In this document: one piece after another, positions 1 to 10,873 of the stretch | How the letters are laid out: every line of letters starts with the position of its first letter | How positions within the stretch are numbered: position 1 is the stretch's first letter | Source of the DNA: Arthrobacter sp. AL12 | GTDB taxonomy: Bacteria; Actinomycetota; Actinomycetes; Actinomycetales; Micrococcaceae | Assembly (NCBI RefSeq): GCF_029960645.1 | Contig: NZ_JASBQY010000003.1 | Span: 173,312 to 237,311 of the forward strand | DNA length: 64,000 nt | Direction: 5' to 3' | Program-made: the position numbers and the translations under genes | The notes under the pieces: model-generated | Database searches by the model: none | What the model was told of the DNA's origin: nothing | What the model saw: only the letters and a program-made list of their open reading frames with translations

Positions 1-918
<918 letters not shown>

Positions 919-1004
919 CCGTCCACCGGTGCTATATTTCATCTAGTCATTGGATTTAAGGAGCGCTGGGCGGGTACGGGCAGCCGGAGTCACGAAGGAT
1001 GTTC

Positions 1005-4000
1005 ATGTCGACCGCTGTTCACCCCCTGGTGGTAATACTCCTGGTTGCGGGCGCCCTCCTGCTGGGCCTGCTCTGGGGGAGGACGCGGGAACGCCGGCGT
1101 GCCGCCGATGCGAACAGCCAGGCTTTCGCTGCCGGCTTCCGGGCCGGGCACCTCCAGGGCTGGCGGGACGCTCAGGCGGCGCGGGAGCCGATGGCGGCGA
1201 CCGTCCCGCCCGCGACCGTTGCGCCGGCGGCTGGGGCAGTTCCCCCGCCGGCCGCGCCGGTGCCGCCGGCGGCTCCACCGCTGGCCCCGCCGGGCTGGCC
1301 AACACGGCAGTCCCAGCCTGTCGGGGCGTTCCAGTATCGGCCAACAGCGCCGGTCCGGCCGGCAGCGCGCGACCAGGGCCGGCCCCCGCCGGTGCACCGG
1401 CCCGCTCCTTACCAGGTGGCCGACCGCCCGCCTGTTCCAGAGGAGTCCGCTGCGGATCGGGCTGCCCGGAAGGAGAAACGGGACCGGCAGAACATCAACA
1501 TCACCCTCTACGTCGCCAGCCTCCTGCTGGTGGCTGCCGGTGCCCTGTTCATCGGCACCGGCCTCCCGGCAGTCCTCCGCTTCGCCGGCGTTGTCGCTAT
1601 CACCGCGCTGTTCTACACCGGCGGTCTGGTCCTGCATGCGAAGGCCCCGCGGCTGAGGCCGGCCGCCGTCGCCTTCGCCGGAACCGGGCTGGCCCTGATC
1701 CCGGTCGTCGGCCTGGCCATGTACAACTTCACCCTGCCCGACGGCCCCGCCGCCTGGCTGGTCACCTCGTTCATCGGCACTGTGGCCTATGTTGCCGCCG
1801 CCGTCCGGATGGACAGCAGGGTGCTCGCCTACCTGTCGCTGACGTTTGTCGTGTCGACGGCGTGGTCCGGGATTTCGGTCGTCGGCGGAGCCCTGCTCTG
1901 GTACTTCGCGGCGCTGATCGCCATCGCGGTCATCCTGACGCTGCTGGCACTGACCCGTCCGCGCTGGATGCCGTCGGTGTTCCTCAAACCGCTGATGGAC
2001 CTGCACCCGTTCATGGTCCCCGGCGTCGCCGCCGCTGCGACCTTCCTCCCGATGCTGCTGGGCAGGGGCGAGTACGCGTTCATTATGTTCCTGTGCGGAA
2101 CGTACTTCGCCCTGATGGCTGCGCTGCCGCAAAGCCGGTTCCGGGTCGGCCAGTACTACGGCGCGCGGGTCAGCCTTACCGCGGCGGCGGCGGCCGCGGT
2201 CTGGGCGGCAAGCGACAGCCTGCCGTGGATGGCGCTGACCGCCATCATGCTCGCAGCCGTCCAGTCCGTGCTGCTGGCGTCCGGACTGACGGTGGGTCCG
2301 GGCACGCTGCTGGGCTCGGCCGGCCGCCGGCGGGCGGACGCCCTCGGCACCTTCGGAGCGCAACTGCTCCTGACCCTGCTGTGGGGCGCGGCCACCCTGT
2401 TCGTTGCCGCCGTGGGCCCCGCCGTCGGCCCCGGCGTCGGCGTCCCGGTGTGGCTGCCGCTGCTGCTGGCCCTGTGCACCGGCATGGCCCTCGCCGTTAG
2501 CCTGGGAGGGCTGGCGGAAGGGGCCCCCGTGGCCGCCCTCCTGGTGGCGGCGGCGTTCGGCGGCCGCGCCGGAGTCTGGAGTCCGGCGGTGTTCCTGTTG
2601 CTGGTCGCGCTGTTCTGGGCGGTGCGCTCCCTGCCCCCGGCGGAGCCCCTGCGCCGGCACTTTGTGCTCGCCGCCCGGATCGCAGCCACGCTGGCCGTTC
2701 CGGCGGTGGCCGCGGCCGCGACCGGCGGCGGCGCTGTCCCGGTGCTGTCCGCATTCCTGCTGGCTCTCGTGCTGCAGCAGCTGGCCACGGCAGCCCTGGT
2801 CCGGGCCGGCGTTCCGTCGCTGGCCCCGGACGTGAGCCTGGCGGCCTTCTCGCTGGCGGCCCTCCTCGTTCTCGCCGCGCTGGCCCTCGCGGATGACTCG
2901 ACGGGGCGAACGCTCGCCGGCGCCGCCGTCGTGCTCCAGCTCCTCACGTCACTGGGCCTCGGCCGGGCACTCTCCGGGGAAGCTGCGGCCGGGACTCCGC
3001 GGCGGTCCGGTGTCCGTGAACTGCTGCCCCTCGGCATGGCGGCGGGGCTGGCCGGGCTGGCGTTTGCCGGGGTCTCGCTGGGGATCGGCAACATCAGCCT
3101 GGCCCTGACGGTGCTCTACCTCGTGGCAACCGCGCTGCGCCGCGCTTCGCTGCAGCAGCGGTGGTGCTACTGGTGGATGGCCAGGGGGACCGGCACCGTC
3201 CTGGTCCTGACGGGTTTCCAGCAGCTGCGGCGGGAGACCGGTCCGCTGCTGATCGGCGGCGAGGAGCTCATGGGTGCATCGCTGGCGGTGCTGGTGCTGG
3301 GGCTGCAGCTGGCGTTCCCCCTGCTGGCCGAGCTCCGGCGCCGGGCTCCCGGCGGCGTGGTCGCCGACGCCGCCGCGGTGCTGGTGCTGCAGGCCGCCGC
3401 ACTGGCTGTCCTCACGGCCTCCGGTCTCCAGGCCCAGCCGGCCGGGGGCTGGCAGCTGACCGCGGCCGTCGTCGTGATGGCCCTCGGCGCAGCGGCGGCG
3501 GGTCTCGTGCTGCGGGCCCGCCCGCGGGCGGCGGTGTTTGCCCCGGCGGTGCTGGCGGTGCTGCTGGCGGCCCGTGCGGGGTCGGCGCTCGACGCCGAGC
3601 TGGTGCTGGGCATCTTTGCCGCCTTCAGCGCCGCGATGGTGGTGGCCTCCGCCTCGCGCACGGCCAAGGGCGTCTACTTCGCGGCGGCCCGGGTCCTGAC
3701 CCTGGCGCTGGCGCTCGTCCTGAGCTACGACGCGACCGTCTCGGTCACCGCGGTATCGGTGACCTTCGGGCTGGTCCTTGCAGCCCAGCACGTGATCCGC
3801 TCGCTCATGCGGCACCGCCTGCTGGAAGTCCCGTTCCAGCAGGCGGCGGTGTGGATCACGCTCGCCGCCCAGACGGCGCTTCCGCTCGGTTACCTGGCGG
3901 CGGCGCCGGACGACGGCGGCCGCTGGGTCATCGTGCTGCATGTGGCCCTGCTGCTGGTCTCCGCCGCGGTGGCCAGCCGGGTGTTTGCGGCCCGCGGGGC

Positions 4001-5219
4001 CGCGTACCTGACGGTCTATGCCGCCGTGGTCGGCACTGTGGCGCTGGGGCCCCTGGCGCCGTTCGACGGCGGCATCCCTGCCGGCGGTCTGCTGGACCGG
4101 CCGGCGCTCAGCCACGACGGGGTCGTGGTGGTGCTGCTCGTGCTGTCGCTGGCGGCCACCGCCGCCGGCCTGCGGTTCCGGCGGAACGCGCGGGCCGACG
4201 TCGAACGCTGGCTCTGGCTGGCGGCGTCCGGTGCTTTCGTGCTGACTGCCCTGGTGCTGGTTCCGCTCGCCGCTGTCTGGCTGGCCGGGGCGTCGGTCCT
4301 GGTGCTGGCAGCGGTGTGTTTTGCGGCGTCGCACTTGGAACGGTGGCCGGCGCTCTACGTCCCGGCCGTGGCGGCGGCCCTGTCCGGTGCCACATTGTCC
4401 GGTGCCGCGCTGCCGGCCTCCGTGCTGCTGGAAGCCGTGCCGGGTGCCTGGGGCAGCTACCTTCCGTGGCTGGCGGGCTGCGCCGCGGCGGTTTCACTGT
4501 ATGCCGTCCGGTGGCTGCGCCGCGGACCGCTGGCCGCCGATCCGGTCCGCCGCTGGTCGCTGGTGTCGGCTGCTGTCCTGGGGCTTGGCCTCGCCGCGGC
4601 CGCCGGGCTCTGGTGGGAAGCGACGGCCTGGACCGGGGCAGCACTGGTGGCCGCCACGGCCGCGGTGTGCTGCGCCGAAGCGCCGGCCAGAGCCCGCAGG
4701 GCCGGTGCGGAACTGGGACTTTTCGCCACGACGGCGGCGGTGCAGCGCGCGGCGCTGTTCGCCGGACTCGAGGCACGCTCCGAGTGGCCCGATGCGTTCT
4801 GGACTCTGCAGTGGTACGTCGTTCTGGCCGGGTTGCTAGGAGCCCTGCGCCTGGCGTCCTGGAACCGCGGGGCGGGCCACCGCAGAACGGGCCGGGCGCT
4901 GTTATCGGGCGCCGCCGGGCTGCTGACGCTGTCCGGGCTGGGGATCATCCTCGGCGGCGGTCCGGGCCAGCAGCTGTGGGTCCTGGCCCTGCTGGCCGTC
5001 CTGCTCATGGGCGGGCTGGCCTTCGGCGAACGGTTGTTTGTCTGGTGGGGTGCGGCAGGGGTGGCGCTGTGCATCATGTGGGCGATGCGCCAGTACACCT
5101 TCGCGCTGCTGGCCCTTATCGCCGCGGCCCTCATCGTGCTGGCGGTCTGGAGGCTGAACCGCAGCAAGCCCGTGGTCGACGAGCCGGCACCGCAACGTGA
5201 GCCGGCGGACCATAGTTGA
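1005..5219 (+). CDS. Giant polytopic membrane protein of unknown function
   Basis: About 1,404 residues, not assigned to a known function. Residues 1-25 form one hydrophobic helix (VVILLVAGALLLGLLWG) followed by Arg residues, then a Pro/Ala-rich linker of about 80 residues (roughly 60-140), a charged stretch, and then an almost unbroken series of dozens of hydrophobic segments to the C-terminus, which ends in a short charged tail. The layout resembles the very large multi-TM proteins grouped under DUF2339/DUF2157-like names, but that is only a resemblance. ATG 1005 was chosen because GAAGG at 994-998 is spaced correctly for it; ATG 999 is in frame but sits directly on the ribosome binding site. 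A 41-codon membrane peptide follows closely. Confidence 0.75.
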   Translation: MSTAVHPLVVILLVAGALLLGLLWGRTRERRRAADANSQAFAAGFRAGHLQGWRDAQAAREPMAATVPPATVAPAAGAVPPPAAPVPPAAPPLAPPGWPTRQSQPVGAFQYRPTAPVRPAARDQGRPPPVHRPAPYQVADRPPVPEESAADRAARKEKRDRQNINITLYVASLLLVAAGALFIGTGLPAVLRFAGVVAITALFYTGGLVLHAKAPRLRPAAVAFAGTGLALIPVVGLAMYNFTLPDGPAAWLVTSFIGTVAYVAAAVRMDSRVLAYLSLTFVVSTAWSGISVVGGALLWYFAALIAIAVILTLLALTRPRWMPSVFLKPLMDLHPFMVPGVAAAATFLPMLLGRGEYAFIMFLCGTYFALMAALPQSRFRVGQYYGARVSLTAAAAAAVWAASDSLPWMALTAIMLAAVQSVLLASGLTVGPGTLLGSAGRRRADALGTFGAQLLLTLLWGAATLFVAAVGPAVGPGVGVPVWLPLLLALCTGMALAVSLGGLAEGAPVAALLVAAAFGGRAGVWSPAVFLLLVALFWAVRSLPPAEPLRRHFVLAARIAATLAVPAVAAAATGGGAVPVLSAFLLALVLQQLATAALVRAGVPSLAPDVSLAAFSLAALLVLAALALADDSTGRTLAGAAVVLQLLTSLGLGRALSGEAAAGTPRRSGVRELLPLGMAAGLAGLAFAGVSLGIGNISLALTVLYLVATALRRASLQQRWCYWWMARGTGTVLVLTGFQQLRRETGPLLIGGEELMGASLAVLVLGLQLAFPLLAELRRRAPGGVVADAAAVLVLQAAALAVLTASGLQAQPAGGWQLTAAVVVMALGAAAAGLVLRARPRAAVFAPAVLAVLLAARAGSALDAELVLGIFAAFSAAMVVASASRTAKGVYFAAARVLTLALALVLSYDATVSVTAVSVTFGLVLAAQHVIRSLMRHRLLEVPFQQAAVWITLAAQTALPLGYLAAAPDDGGRWVIVLHVALLLVSAAVASRVFAARGAAYLTVYAAVVGTVALGPLAPFDGGIPAGGLLDRPALSHDGVVVVLLVLSLAATAAGLRFRRNARADVERWLWLAASGAFVLTALVLVPLAAVWLAGASVLVLAAVCFAASHLERWPALYVPAVAAALSGATLSGAALPASVLLEAVPGAWGSYLPWLAGCAAAVSLYAVRWLRRGPLAADPVRRWSLVSAAVLGLGLAAAAGLWWEATAWTGAALVAATAAVCCAEAPARARRAGAELGLFATTAAVQRAALFAGLEARSEWPDAFWTLQWYVVLAGLLGALRLASWNRGAGHRRTGRALLSGAAGLLTLSGLGIILGGGPGQQLWVLALLAVLLMGGLAFGERLFVWWGAAGVALCIMWAMRQYTFALLALIAAALIVLAVWRLNRSKPVVDEPAPQREPADHS

Positions 5220-5266
5220 TGGGGACCGGGCGCTGATATCGTTGCTCTCAACGAAGGGAGCTCACA

Positions 5267-5392
5267 ATGGGCTGGTTGATTTTCCTGCTGGTGGCCGTTG
5301 CCGTCGTCGCCGCTGTCTTTTGGGCCAAGAAGCATTTCCGCGACGAGATTGAGCGGGCCAAGCGCATTAACCGGGCCAACCGGGACAAATAG
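5267..5392 (+). CDS. Small single-pass membrane peptide (41 aa)
   Basis: A 41-codon frame reading MGWLIFLLVAVAVVAAVFWA and then a basic, charged tail (KKHFRDEIERAKRINRANRDK). One transmembrane helix spans about residues 3-20, and the positive-inside rule predicts a cytoplasmic C-terminus. A clear ribosome binding site (GAAGGGAG) lies 6-8 nt before the ATG. It starts 47 bp after the large membrane protein on the same strand, so the two may be co-transcribed. No family is recognised. The well-placed ribosome binding site together with the hydrophobic-then-charged layout makes it more than a chance frame. Confidence 0.6.
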   Translation: MGWLIFLLVAVAVVAAVFWAKKHFRDEIERAKRINRANRDK

Positions 5393-5487
5393 CACGCCAA
5401 CGTTAAAACGCGCCAACTCGCGCCAGCTTTATTAAGCGAGCAGGCAACCAGGCCACTGCCGGCCCGGCGCCGCGGGGCCGTGCCGGC

Positions 5488-6915
5488 TCAGGGCTTGCGG
5501 GCCCGGCTGAGGGCCTGGTACCAGTAATATGAATCCTTGGGCGTGCGTTCCTGGCTCTCGAAATCGACGTGGACCAGCCCGAAGCGCTGCGAGTACCCGG
5601 CGGCCCACTCGAAGTTGTCCATCAGGGTCCAGACGTAATAGCCCAGCAGTTCAACGTCCTCGGCGATGCCGCCCGGCGCCGTGGCGTCCACAGCATGCCC
5701 CAGATGGGATGCGAGGTAGCTGATCCGGTCCGTATCCGGCAGGGGGCCGGACACGTGCTCGGGCTCGGGGAAGCTGGCCCCGCTTTCGGTGATGTACAGC
5801 GGAGGCAGCGCGGCACCGTACCTGTCCTTCAGTTCGCGGAGGAGCGGGCCCAGGTGGTCCGGCGCCACCGGCCAGCCGAAACCCGTGGTCGCATATTCCG
5901 GGAACGCCGCCATATGGAACGGCATCTTCAACATTGCGTCCGCGGTGCCCGCGGGGCTCTCGCCCAGGCCGCGCCCGGTCGCGACCTTCACGGGGTAGTA
6001 GTAGTTCAGCCCGTAGAAATCGAGGGGCTGGTGGATGGTCCGCAGGTCGGCGTCGGAGATTTTCCCCATCGATCGGAACCACGGCTTCGCGATGAGCGGC
6101 ACCTTCGGGTAGCGGCCCAGGAGGATCGGATCCGCATAGACCCGGTTCAGGACCAGGTCGAAGATGTTGGCCAGGAACCGGTCCGTCACCGACCGGGACG
6201 CAGGCCGGACCGGGGAATGCAGGTTGGTGACGCCCACAGTGCCGGTGACCCCCTCCGCGCGCAGCGCTTGCACCGCCAGGCCGTGCCCCAGGAGCTGGTG
6301 GTGCACGGCGGGCAGGGCATCGAAGAGCAGGTCGTGGCCCGGGGCATGGAGCCCCAGGGCATAGCCGTTGAGCGTGACCGAGACCGGTTCGTTGAGCGTC
6401 ACCCACTGCGCGACACGGTCGCCGAAGCGGCGGCCGGCCGCGGCGCTGTATTCGGCGAAGCGTTCCGCGGTGGACCGCTGCAGCCAGCCGCCCCGGTGTT
6501 CCAGCGGCAGCGGGGTGTCCCAGTGGTACAGGGTGGCCATGGGGGAGATGCCGGCAGCCAGCAGCTGGTCAATGAGCCGGTCGTAGAAGTCGAGTCCTGC
6601 GCTGTTGAACGGGCCCGTCCCGTCGGGCTGGATCCGGGGCCAGGAGAGGGAGAACCGGTAGGAGTCGATGCCGAGCGTGCGCATCAGTTCGACGTCCTCG
6701 GCGGTGCGGTTGTAGTGGTCGCACGCGATGGCGGGGGAGTGGCCGTCCTGGATGGTGCCGGGCTTCTCGACAAAGGCGTCCCAGCCGGAGGGGCCGCGGC
6801 CGCCGGCCGCGAGGGACCCTTCAATCTGGAAAGCGGCCGAGGCAACTCCCAGCTGGAAATCCGGCCGCAGGCGCGCGGCGAGGGCCTGAACTGCTACCGA
6901 ATCCTGCACAGTCAT
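5488..6915 (-). CDS. GH1 family beta-glucosidase
   Basis: A 475-residue glycoside hydrolase family 1 enzyme, the family's normal length, hydrolysing beta-D-glucosides or related cellobiose-type sugars in the cytoplasm (no signal peptide). The N-terminal sugar-binding signature FQLGVASAAFQIEG is at about 20-33, the acid/base glutamate is Glu176 in TLNEP, and the nucleophile is Glu377 in YITESG; most family members have ENG, so Ser378 is a mild variant. The start ATG at 6915 has a GATGGGG purine run just upstream. It is monocistronic and divergent from rpsJ. Specificity within GH1 (beta-glucosidase, beta-galactosidase, beta-fucosidase) cannot be decided by eye. Confidence 0.93.
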   Translation of the reverse strand: MTVQDSVAVQALAARLRPDFQLGVASAAFQIEGSLAAGGRGPSGWDAFVEKPGTIQDGHSPAIACDHYNRTAEDVELMRTLGIDSYRFSLSWPRIQPDGTGPFNSAGLDFYDRLIDQLLAAGISPMATLYHWDTPLPLEHRGGWLQRSTAERFAEYSAAAGRRFGDRVAQWVTLNEPVSVTLNGYALGLHAPGHDLLFDALPAVHHQLLGHGLAVQALRAEGVTGTVGVTNLHSPVRPASRSVTDRFLANIFDLVLNRVYADPILLGRYPKVPLIAKPWFRSMGKISDADLRTIHQPLDFYGLNYYYPVKVATGRGLGESPAGTADAMLKMPFHMAAFPEYATTGFGWPVAPDHLGPLLRELKDRYGAALPPLYITESGASFPEPEHVSGPLPDTDRISYLASHLGHAVDATAPGGIAEDVELLGYYVWTLMDNFEWAAGYSQRFGLVHVDFESQERTPKDSYYWYQALSRARKP

Positions 6916-7398
6916 GTCCCCATCATCCCCACGGTGCCCGCCGATGGCAATGAGCGGCCGTCCTGTCCCGCCGTCGGCCGTCCTGTCCCGCCGTCGGCCG
7001 TTCCGAAACGGCGGAACCCGTTCGGTCGCTGGCCGGCGGATGCCGTACCCCGCCCGGCCGTCGATTCGCTTCTGCCCGGCAATTCCGGCATACTAGATGA
7101 GTTGTTCAAGCGCTCTTTCGTGTCCCGATCCGGATAATGCCGGGTGTCAGGGTCCAAGTAGGAGACCAAACATAGCCCACGCCCCAAGGAATTGCGGACG
7201 AGTACGCGTCAAAAAGCGCGACACGCCCGACCGCGGGGGTCGGTTACGTCGGCAGGTTGAGGAACCCGGATTTATCCGGATTCAGCTTGTGCGGCGGGTG
7301 GTAGTTACGACTTCAATTGCTTCGGCAGCCACATGCAACACGCAAGTAAACAGAGCAGCCCTCACTGGAGCAGCACTAACGAAAGAGAGTCAGGCGAC
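6916..7398. other. 483-bp divergent intergenic region before the S10 operon
   Basis: No convincing gene is present. The region must carry promoters for both the GH1 gene (leftward) and rpsJ (rightward). It contains the 20-bp tandem repeat described separately, an inverted repeat GTTCCG/CGGAAC at 7000-7005 and 7012-7017, and a -10-like GATAAT at 7133-7138 without a well-spaced -35. The 3' part is the probable untranslated leader of the S10 operon, ending with GAAAGAGAG ahead of rpsJ. No L4-type leader structure could be assigned. Confidence 0.5.
6955..7002 (+). repeat. 20-bp tandem repeat, about 2.4 copies
   Basis: The unit CGGCCGTCCTGTCCCGCCGT occurs perfectly at 6955-6974 and 6975-6994, and a third copy begins at 6995 before diverging. 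It lies about 40 bp upstream of the GH1 start, where a repressor or activator site would be expected. It could equally be a neutral slippage product. Confidence 0.8.
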
Positions 7399-7707
7399 AT
7401 GGCGGGACAAAAAATCCGCATCCGGCTGAAGTCATACGACCACGAGGTCATTGACTCTTCAGCACGGAAGATCGTTGAGACGGTCACGCGCGCAGGCGCC
7501 ACGGTAGTAGGCCCTGTGCCGCTGCCGACGGAGAAGAACATCTACTGCGTCATCCGCTCTCCGCACAAGTACAAGGACAGCCGTGAGCACTTCGAAATGC
7601 GTACTCACAAGCGTCTGATCGACATCATCGACCCCACGCCGAAGGCAGTTGATTCGCTGATGCGTCTCGACCTGCCGGCCGACGTGAACATCGAAATCAA
7701 GCTGTAG
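7399..7707 (+). CDS. rpsJ: 30S ribosomal protein S10
   Basis: A 102-residue S10 (uS10), a 30S head protein also known as the NusE antitermination factor. The sequence [20 protein letters not shown] and later RTHKRLIDI are typical of the family. It is the first gene of the S10 operon. ATG 7399 was chosen because it matches the conserved start and follows GAAAGAGAG; an upstream in-frame extension from 7333 has no family support. Confidence 0.98.
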   Translation: MAGQKIRIRLKSYDHEVIDSSARKIVETVTRAGATVVGPVPLPTEKNIYCVIRSPHKYKDSREHFEMRTHKRLIDIIDPTPKAVDSLMRLDLPADVNIEIKL

Positions 7708-7724
7708 GGAGGTGCTGAGAAACT

Positions 7725-8375
7725 ATGACCGCAACCCGTAACGTAAAGGGCCTGCTGGGCACGAAGCTCGGCATGACCCAGGTCTGGGACGAGAACAACA
7801 AGCTCATCCCCGTCACTGTGGTCCAGGCTGACTCGAACGTCATCACGCAGCTGCGCAATGCAGACACTGATGGCTATGTCGCCGTTCAGATCGGCTACGG
7901 CCAGATCGATCCCCGCAAGGTCACCAAGCCGCTGGCTGGTCACTTTGAAAAGGCAGGCGTCACGCCTCGCCGTCACGTCGTCGAACTGCGCACCGCAGAT
8001 GCTGACTCTTACGAGCTGGGCCAGGAGCTCTCCGTAGAGCTCTTCGAAGCCGGCCAGAAGATCGACGTCGTTGGCACCACCAAGGGTAAGGGCTTCGCCG
8101 GTGTTATGAAGCGTCACGGCTTCCACGGCGTTGGAGCTTCCCACGGTGCCCACAAGAACCACCGTAAGCCCGGTTCAATCGGTGGCGCATCCACCCCGAG
8201 CCGCGTCTTCAAGGGCATGAAAATGGCCGGCCGCATGGGCGCCGTTCGTCACACCACGCTGAACCTCACGGTCCACGCGGTTGACGTCGAGAAGTCGCTG
8301 CTCCTGATCAAGGGCGCCGTCCCCGGCGCCCGCGGCCAGGTCGTACTCGTACGCACCGCCGTGAAGGGAGCCTAG
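7725..8375 (+). CDS. rplC: 50S ribosomal protein L3
   Basis: A 216-residue L3 (uL3), an early-assembly 50S protein binding 23S rRNA near the peptidyl transferase centre. The N-terminal [13 protein letters not shown] (about 9-21) and the central loop motif [13 protein letters not shown] (about 125-137) are diagnostic. GGGAGGTG lies about 10 nt before the ATG. It is the second gene of the S10 operon, 17 bp after rpsJ and 4 bp before rplD. Confidence 0.98.
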   Translation: MTATRNVKGLLGTKLGMTQVWDENNKLIPVTVVQADSNVITQLRNADTDGYVAVQIGYGQIDPRKVTKPLAGHFEKAGVTPRRHVVELRTADADSYELGQELSVELFEAGQKIDVVGTTKGKGFAGVMKRHGFHGVGASHGAHKNHRKPGSIGGASTPSRVFKGMKMAGRMGAVRHTTLNLTVHAVDVEKSLLLIKGAVPGARGQVVLVRTAVKGA

Positions 8376-8379
8376 TTCA

Positions 8380-9003
8380 ATGACTAGCACTGTCAAGGTT
8401 GACCTGCCTGCAGAGATCTTCGACGTACAGACCAACGTGCCGCTGATGCACCAGGTCGTCGTTGCCCAGCTCGCTGCAGCTCGCCAGGGTACCCACAAGA
8501 CCAAGACCCGCGCCGAGGTTTCCGGTGCAGGTCGCAAGCCGTTCAAGCAGAAGGGCACCGGCCGCGCCCGTCAGGGTTCAATCCGTGCTCCTCACATGAC
8601 CGGTGGTGGCGTTGTCCACGGCCCCACGCCGCGTGACTACAGCCAGCGCACCCCCAAGAAGATGATTGCTGCTGCCCTGCGCGGCGCACTCTCTGACCGC
8701 GCCCGTAACGGCCGCATCCACGTTGTTGCTGAACTGGTTCCCGGCACCAAGCCGTCCTCCAGCGCCGCACTGGCGACCCTGCGGGATGTCTCCGAGCGCA
8801 AGAACCTGCTCGTTGTCATCGAGCGCGCCAACGATGTTGCTGCACTCTCGGTGCGCAACCTCACGGATGTTCACGTTCTGTACGCAGACCAGCTGAACAC
8901 CTACGACGTTCTCGTCTCCGATGACGTTGTCTTCACCAAGGCTGCCTACGAAGCATTCGTTGCTTCCAAGGCAGTGGCAAAGAACGAGGAGGATGCCAAG
9001 TGA
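8380..9003 (+). CDS. rplD: 50S ribosomal protein L4
   Basis: A 207-residue L4 (uL4), which lines the exit tunnel of the 50S subunit. The extended-loop motif [15 protein letters not shown] (about 60-74) is clear. In enterobacteria L4 represses its own operon through the S10 leader; no such leader could be recognised here. It starts 4 bp after rplC and its stop overlaps the rplW start by 4 bp (GTGA), implying translational coupling. Confidence 0.98.
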   Translation: MTSTVKVDLPAEIFDVQTNVPLMHQVVVAQLAAARQGTHKTKTRAEVSGAGRKPFKQKGTGRARQGSIRAPHMTGGGVVHGPTPRDYSQRTPKKMIAAALRGALSDRARNGRIHVVAELVPGTKPSSSAALATLRDVSERKNLLVVIERANDVAALSVRNLTDVHVLYADQLNTYDVLVSDDVVFTKAAYEAFVASKAVAKNEEDAK

Positions 9004-9305
9004 GTGCAGCCACCATCAAAGACCCGCGCGACGTCGTGCTTGCACCCGTCGTCTCGGAAAAGAGCTACGGCCTGATCGATGAGGGCAAGTACACCTTCCT
9101 GGTGGACCCCCGCTCGAACAAGACCGAGATCAAGCTGGCCGTGGAGAAAATCTTCTCCGTCAAGGTCGACTCGATCAACACCATCAACCGTGCAGGTAAG
9201 CGCAAGCGGACCAAATTCGGATGGGGCACCCGCAAGAACACCAAGCGTGCAATTGTGAGCCTCAAAGAAGGCACGATCGACATCTTCGGCGGTCCGCTCT
9301 CGTAG
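9000..9305 (+). CDS. rplW: 50S ribosomal protein L23
   Basis: A 101-residue L23 (uL23), at the tunnel exit, where trigger factor and SRP dock. The sequence runs from [15 protein letters not shown] to [12 protein letters not shown] and fits the family over its full length. The GTG start at 9000 overlaps the rplD stop by 4 bp. It is the fourth gene of the S10 operon. Confidence 0.98.
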   Translation: MSAATIKDPRDVVLAPVVSEKSYGLIDEGKYTFLVDPRSNKTEIKLAVEKIFSVKVDSINTINRAGKRKRTKFGWGTRKNTKRAIVSLKEGTIDIFGGPLS

Positions 9306-9335
9306 CGGAGACCACTTTAACGAGGAAATTAAATT

Positions 9336-10175
9336 ATGGGAATCCGTAAATATAAGCCGACTACCCCGGGCCGTCGCGGCTCGAGCGTAGCGGACTTCAC
9401 TGAAATCACGCGGTCGACGCCGGAAAAGTCGTTGGTACGTCCCCTCCCGAAAAAGGGTGGCCGTAACAACACCGGTAAGATCACGACCCGTCACAAGGGT
9501 GGTGGCCACAAGCGCCAGTACCGTCTGATCGACTTCCGTCGCCACGACAAAGACGGCGTCAACGCCCGCGTTGCCGAGATCGAGTACGATCCGAACCGCA
9601 CGGCTCGCATCGCACTCCTGCACTACATTGATGGCACCAAGCGGTACATCATTGCCCCGAACAAGCTGTCCCAGGGTGACACCGTAGAGGCAGGTGCCGA
9701 CGCTGACATCAAGCCCGGCAACAACCTCCCGCTGCGGAACATCCCGGTCGGTACCGTAATCCACGCAGTTGAACTGCGTCCGGGTGGCGGCGCCAAGATG
9801 GGCCGCTCCGCCGGCGCATCGATCCAGCTCGTTGCTAAGGAAGGCCGTTTCGCCCAGCTGCGTCTGCCTTCCGGCGAAATCCGCAACGTTGACGTGCGCT
9901 GCCGCGCAACCGTCGGCGAGGTCGGCAACGCCGAGCAGTCGAACATCAACTGGGGTAAGGCCGGCCGTATGCGCTGGAAGGGCGTTCGCCCGACCGTCCG
10001 TGGTGTCGCCATGAACCCGGTTGACCACCCCCACGGTGGTGGCGAGGGTAAGACGTCCGGTGGACGTCACCCCGTCAACCCGAACGGTAAGCGCGAAGGT
10101 CGCACCCGCCGTCCCAACAAAGAGAGCGACAAGCTTATTGTTCGTCGCCGTCGTACTGGCAAGAACAAGCGATAG
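9336..10175 (+). CDS. rplB: 50S ribosomal protein L2
   Basis: A 279-residue L2 (uL2), essential for subunit association and the peptidyl transferase region. [14 protein letters not shown] opens the protein and the conserved block [15 protein letters not shown], containing the functionally important histidine, lies near residues 224-238. GAGGAAA lies before the ATG. The C-terminus is strongly basic ([11 protein letters not shown]). Confidence 0.98.
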   Translation: MGIRKYKPTTPGRRGSSVADFTEITRSTPEKSLVRPLPKKGGRNNTGKITTRHKGGGHKRQYRLIDFRRHDKDGVNARVAEIEYDPNRTARIALLHYIDGTKRYIIAPNKLSQGDTVEAGADADIKPGNNLPLRNIPVGTVIHAVELRPGGGAKMGRSAGASIQLVAKEGRFAQLRLPSGEIRNVDVRCRATVGEVGNAEQSNINWGKAGRMRWKGVRPTVRGVAMNPVDHPHGGGEGKTSGGRHPVNPNGKREGRTRRPNKESDKLIVRRRRTGKNKR

Positions 10176-10187
10176 GAGCCTGGACAC

Positions 10188-10469
10188 ATGCCACGCAGCC
10201 TGAAAAAAGGTCCTTTCGTTGACCAGCACCTCTTTGTAAAGGTAGCCAGGGAAAACGAAAAGGGCACCAAGAACGTCATCAAGACCTGGTCCCGCCGCTC
10301 GATGATCGTCCCCGACATGCTCGGCCACACGATCGCCGTACACGACGGACGCAAGCACATCCCCGTGTTTGTCACTGAGTCGATGGTCGGGCACAAGCTC
10401 GGCGAATTCGCTCCCACGCGGACATTCCGCGGCCATGTCAAGGACGACCGTAAGGGCAAGCGCCGCTAG
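10188..10469 (+). CDS. rpsS: 30S ribosomal protein S19
   Basis: A 93-residue S19 (uS19), a 30S head protein contacting S13 and the A-site finger. It begins [12 protein letters not shown] and contains the conserved [13 protein letters not shown] and [16 protein letters not shown] blocks. TAGGAGCC upstream serves as the ribosome binding site. It lies 12 bp after rplB. Confidence 0.98.
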   Translation: MPRSLKKGPFVDQHLFVKVARENEKGTKNVIKTWSRRSMIVPDMLGHTIAVHDGRKHIPVFVTESMVGHKLGEFAPTRTFRGHVKDDRKGKRR

Positions 10470-10507
10470 GCGCCTGCACTTACGTCAAAGACGAGAGAAG
10501 GAAAGCA

Positions 10508-10873
10508 ATGGAAGCCAAGGCAATTGCGCGTCACATCCGCGTAACGCCTATGAAGGCCCGGCGCGTCGTCAACCTTGTTCGTGGTAAGCAAGCGAATGAG
10601 GCTCTGGCAATTCTGAAGTTTGCCCCCCAGGCAGCTTCAGAGCCGGTATTCAAGGTAGTTCAGTCGGCAATCTCCAACGCCCGGGTCCTCGCGGACCGCG
10701 ACGGCGTGGCGTTTGACGAAGGTGACCTCATCATCAGCGAAATGTATGTTGATGAAGGCCCGACCATGAAGCGGTTCCAACCGCGAGCCCAGGGTCGTGC
10801 ATTTCAGATCAAGAAGCGCACGAGCCACATCACCGTGGTAGTCGCTACCCCGGAGAAAGAGGAGGCGCGCTAA
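10508..10873 (+). CDS. rplV: 50S ribosomal protein L22
   Basis: A 121-residue L22 (uL22), whose beta-hairpin reaches the exit-tunnel constriction; changes there give macrolide resistance in other species. The core [20 protein letters not shown] (about 6-25) and the hairpin [13 protein letters not shown] (about 89-101) are intact. GAGAGAAGGAAAG precedes the ATG. rpsC starts immediately after its stop codon. Confidence 0.98.
   Translation: MEAKAIARHIRVTPMKARRVVNLVRGKQANEALAILKFAPQAASEPVFKVVQSAISNARVLADRDGVAFDEGDLIISEMYVDEGPTMKRFQPRAQGRAFQIKKRTSHITVVVATPEKEEAR

Noticed and set aside
990..2660. A long minus-strand frame opposite the giant membrane protein
   Set aside because: Its composition is Gln/Arg/Gly-rich without hydrophobic structure, whereas the plus strand encodes orderly transmembrane helices.
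7102..7138. TTGTTC and GATAAT as a possible rpsJ promoter
   Set aside because: The 25-bp spacing is too long; only the -10-like element is noted in the gap description.
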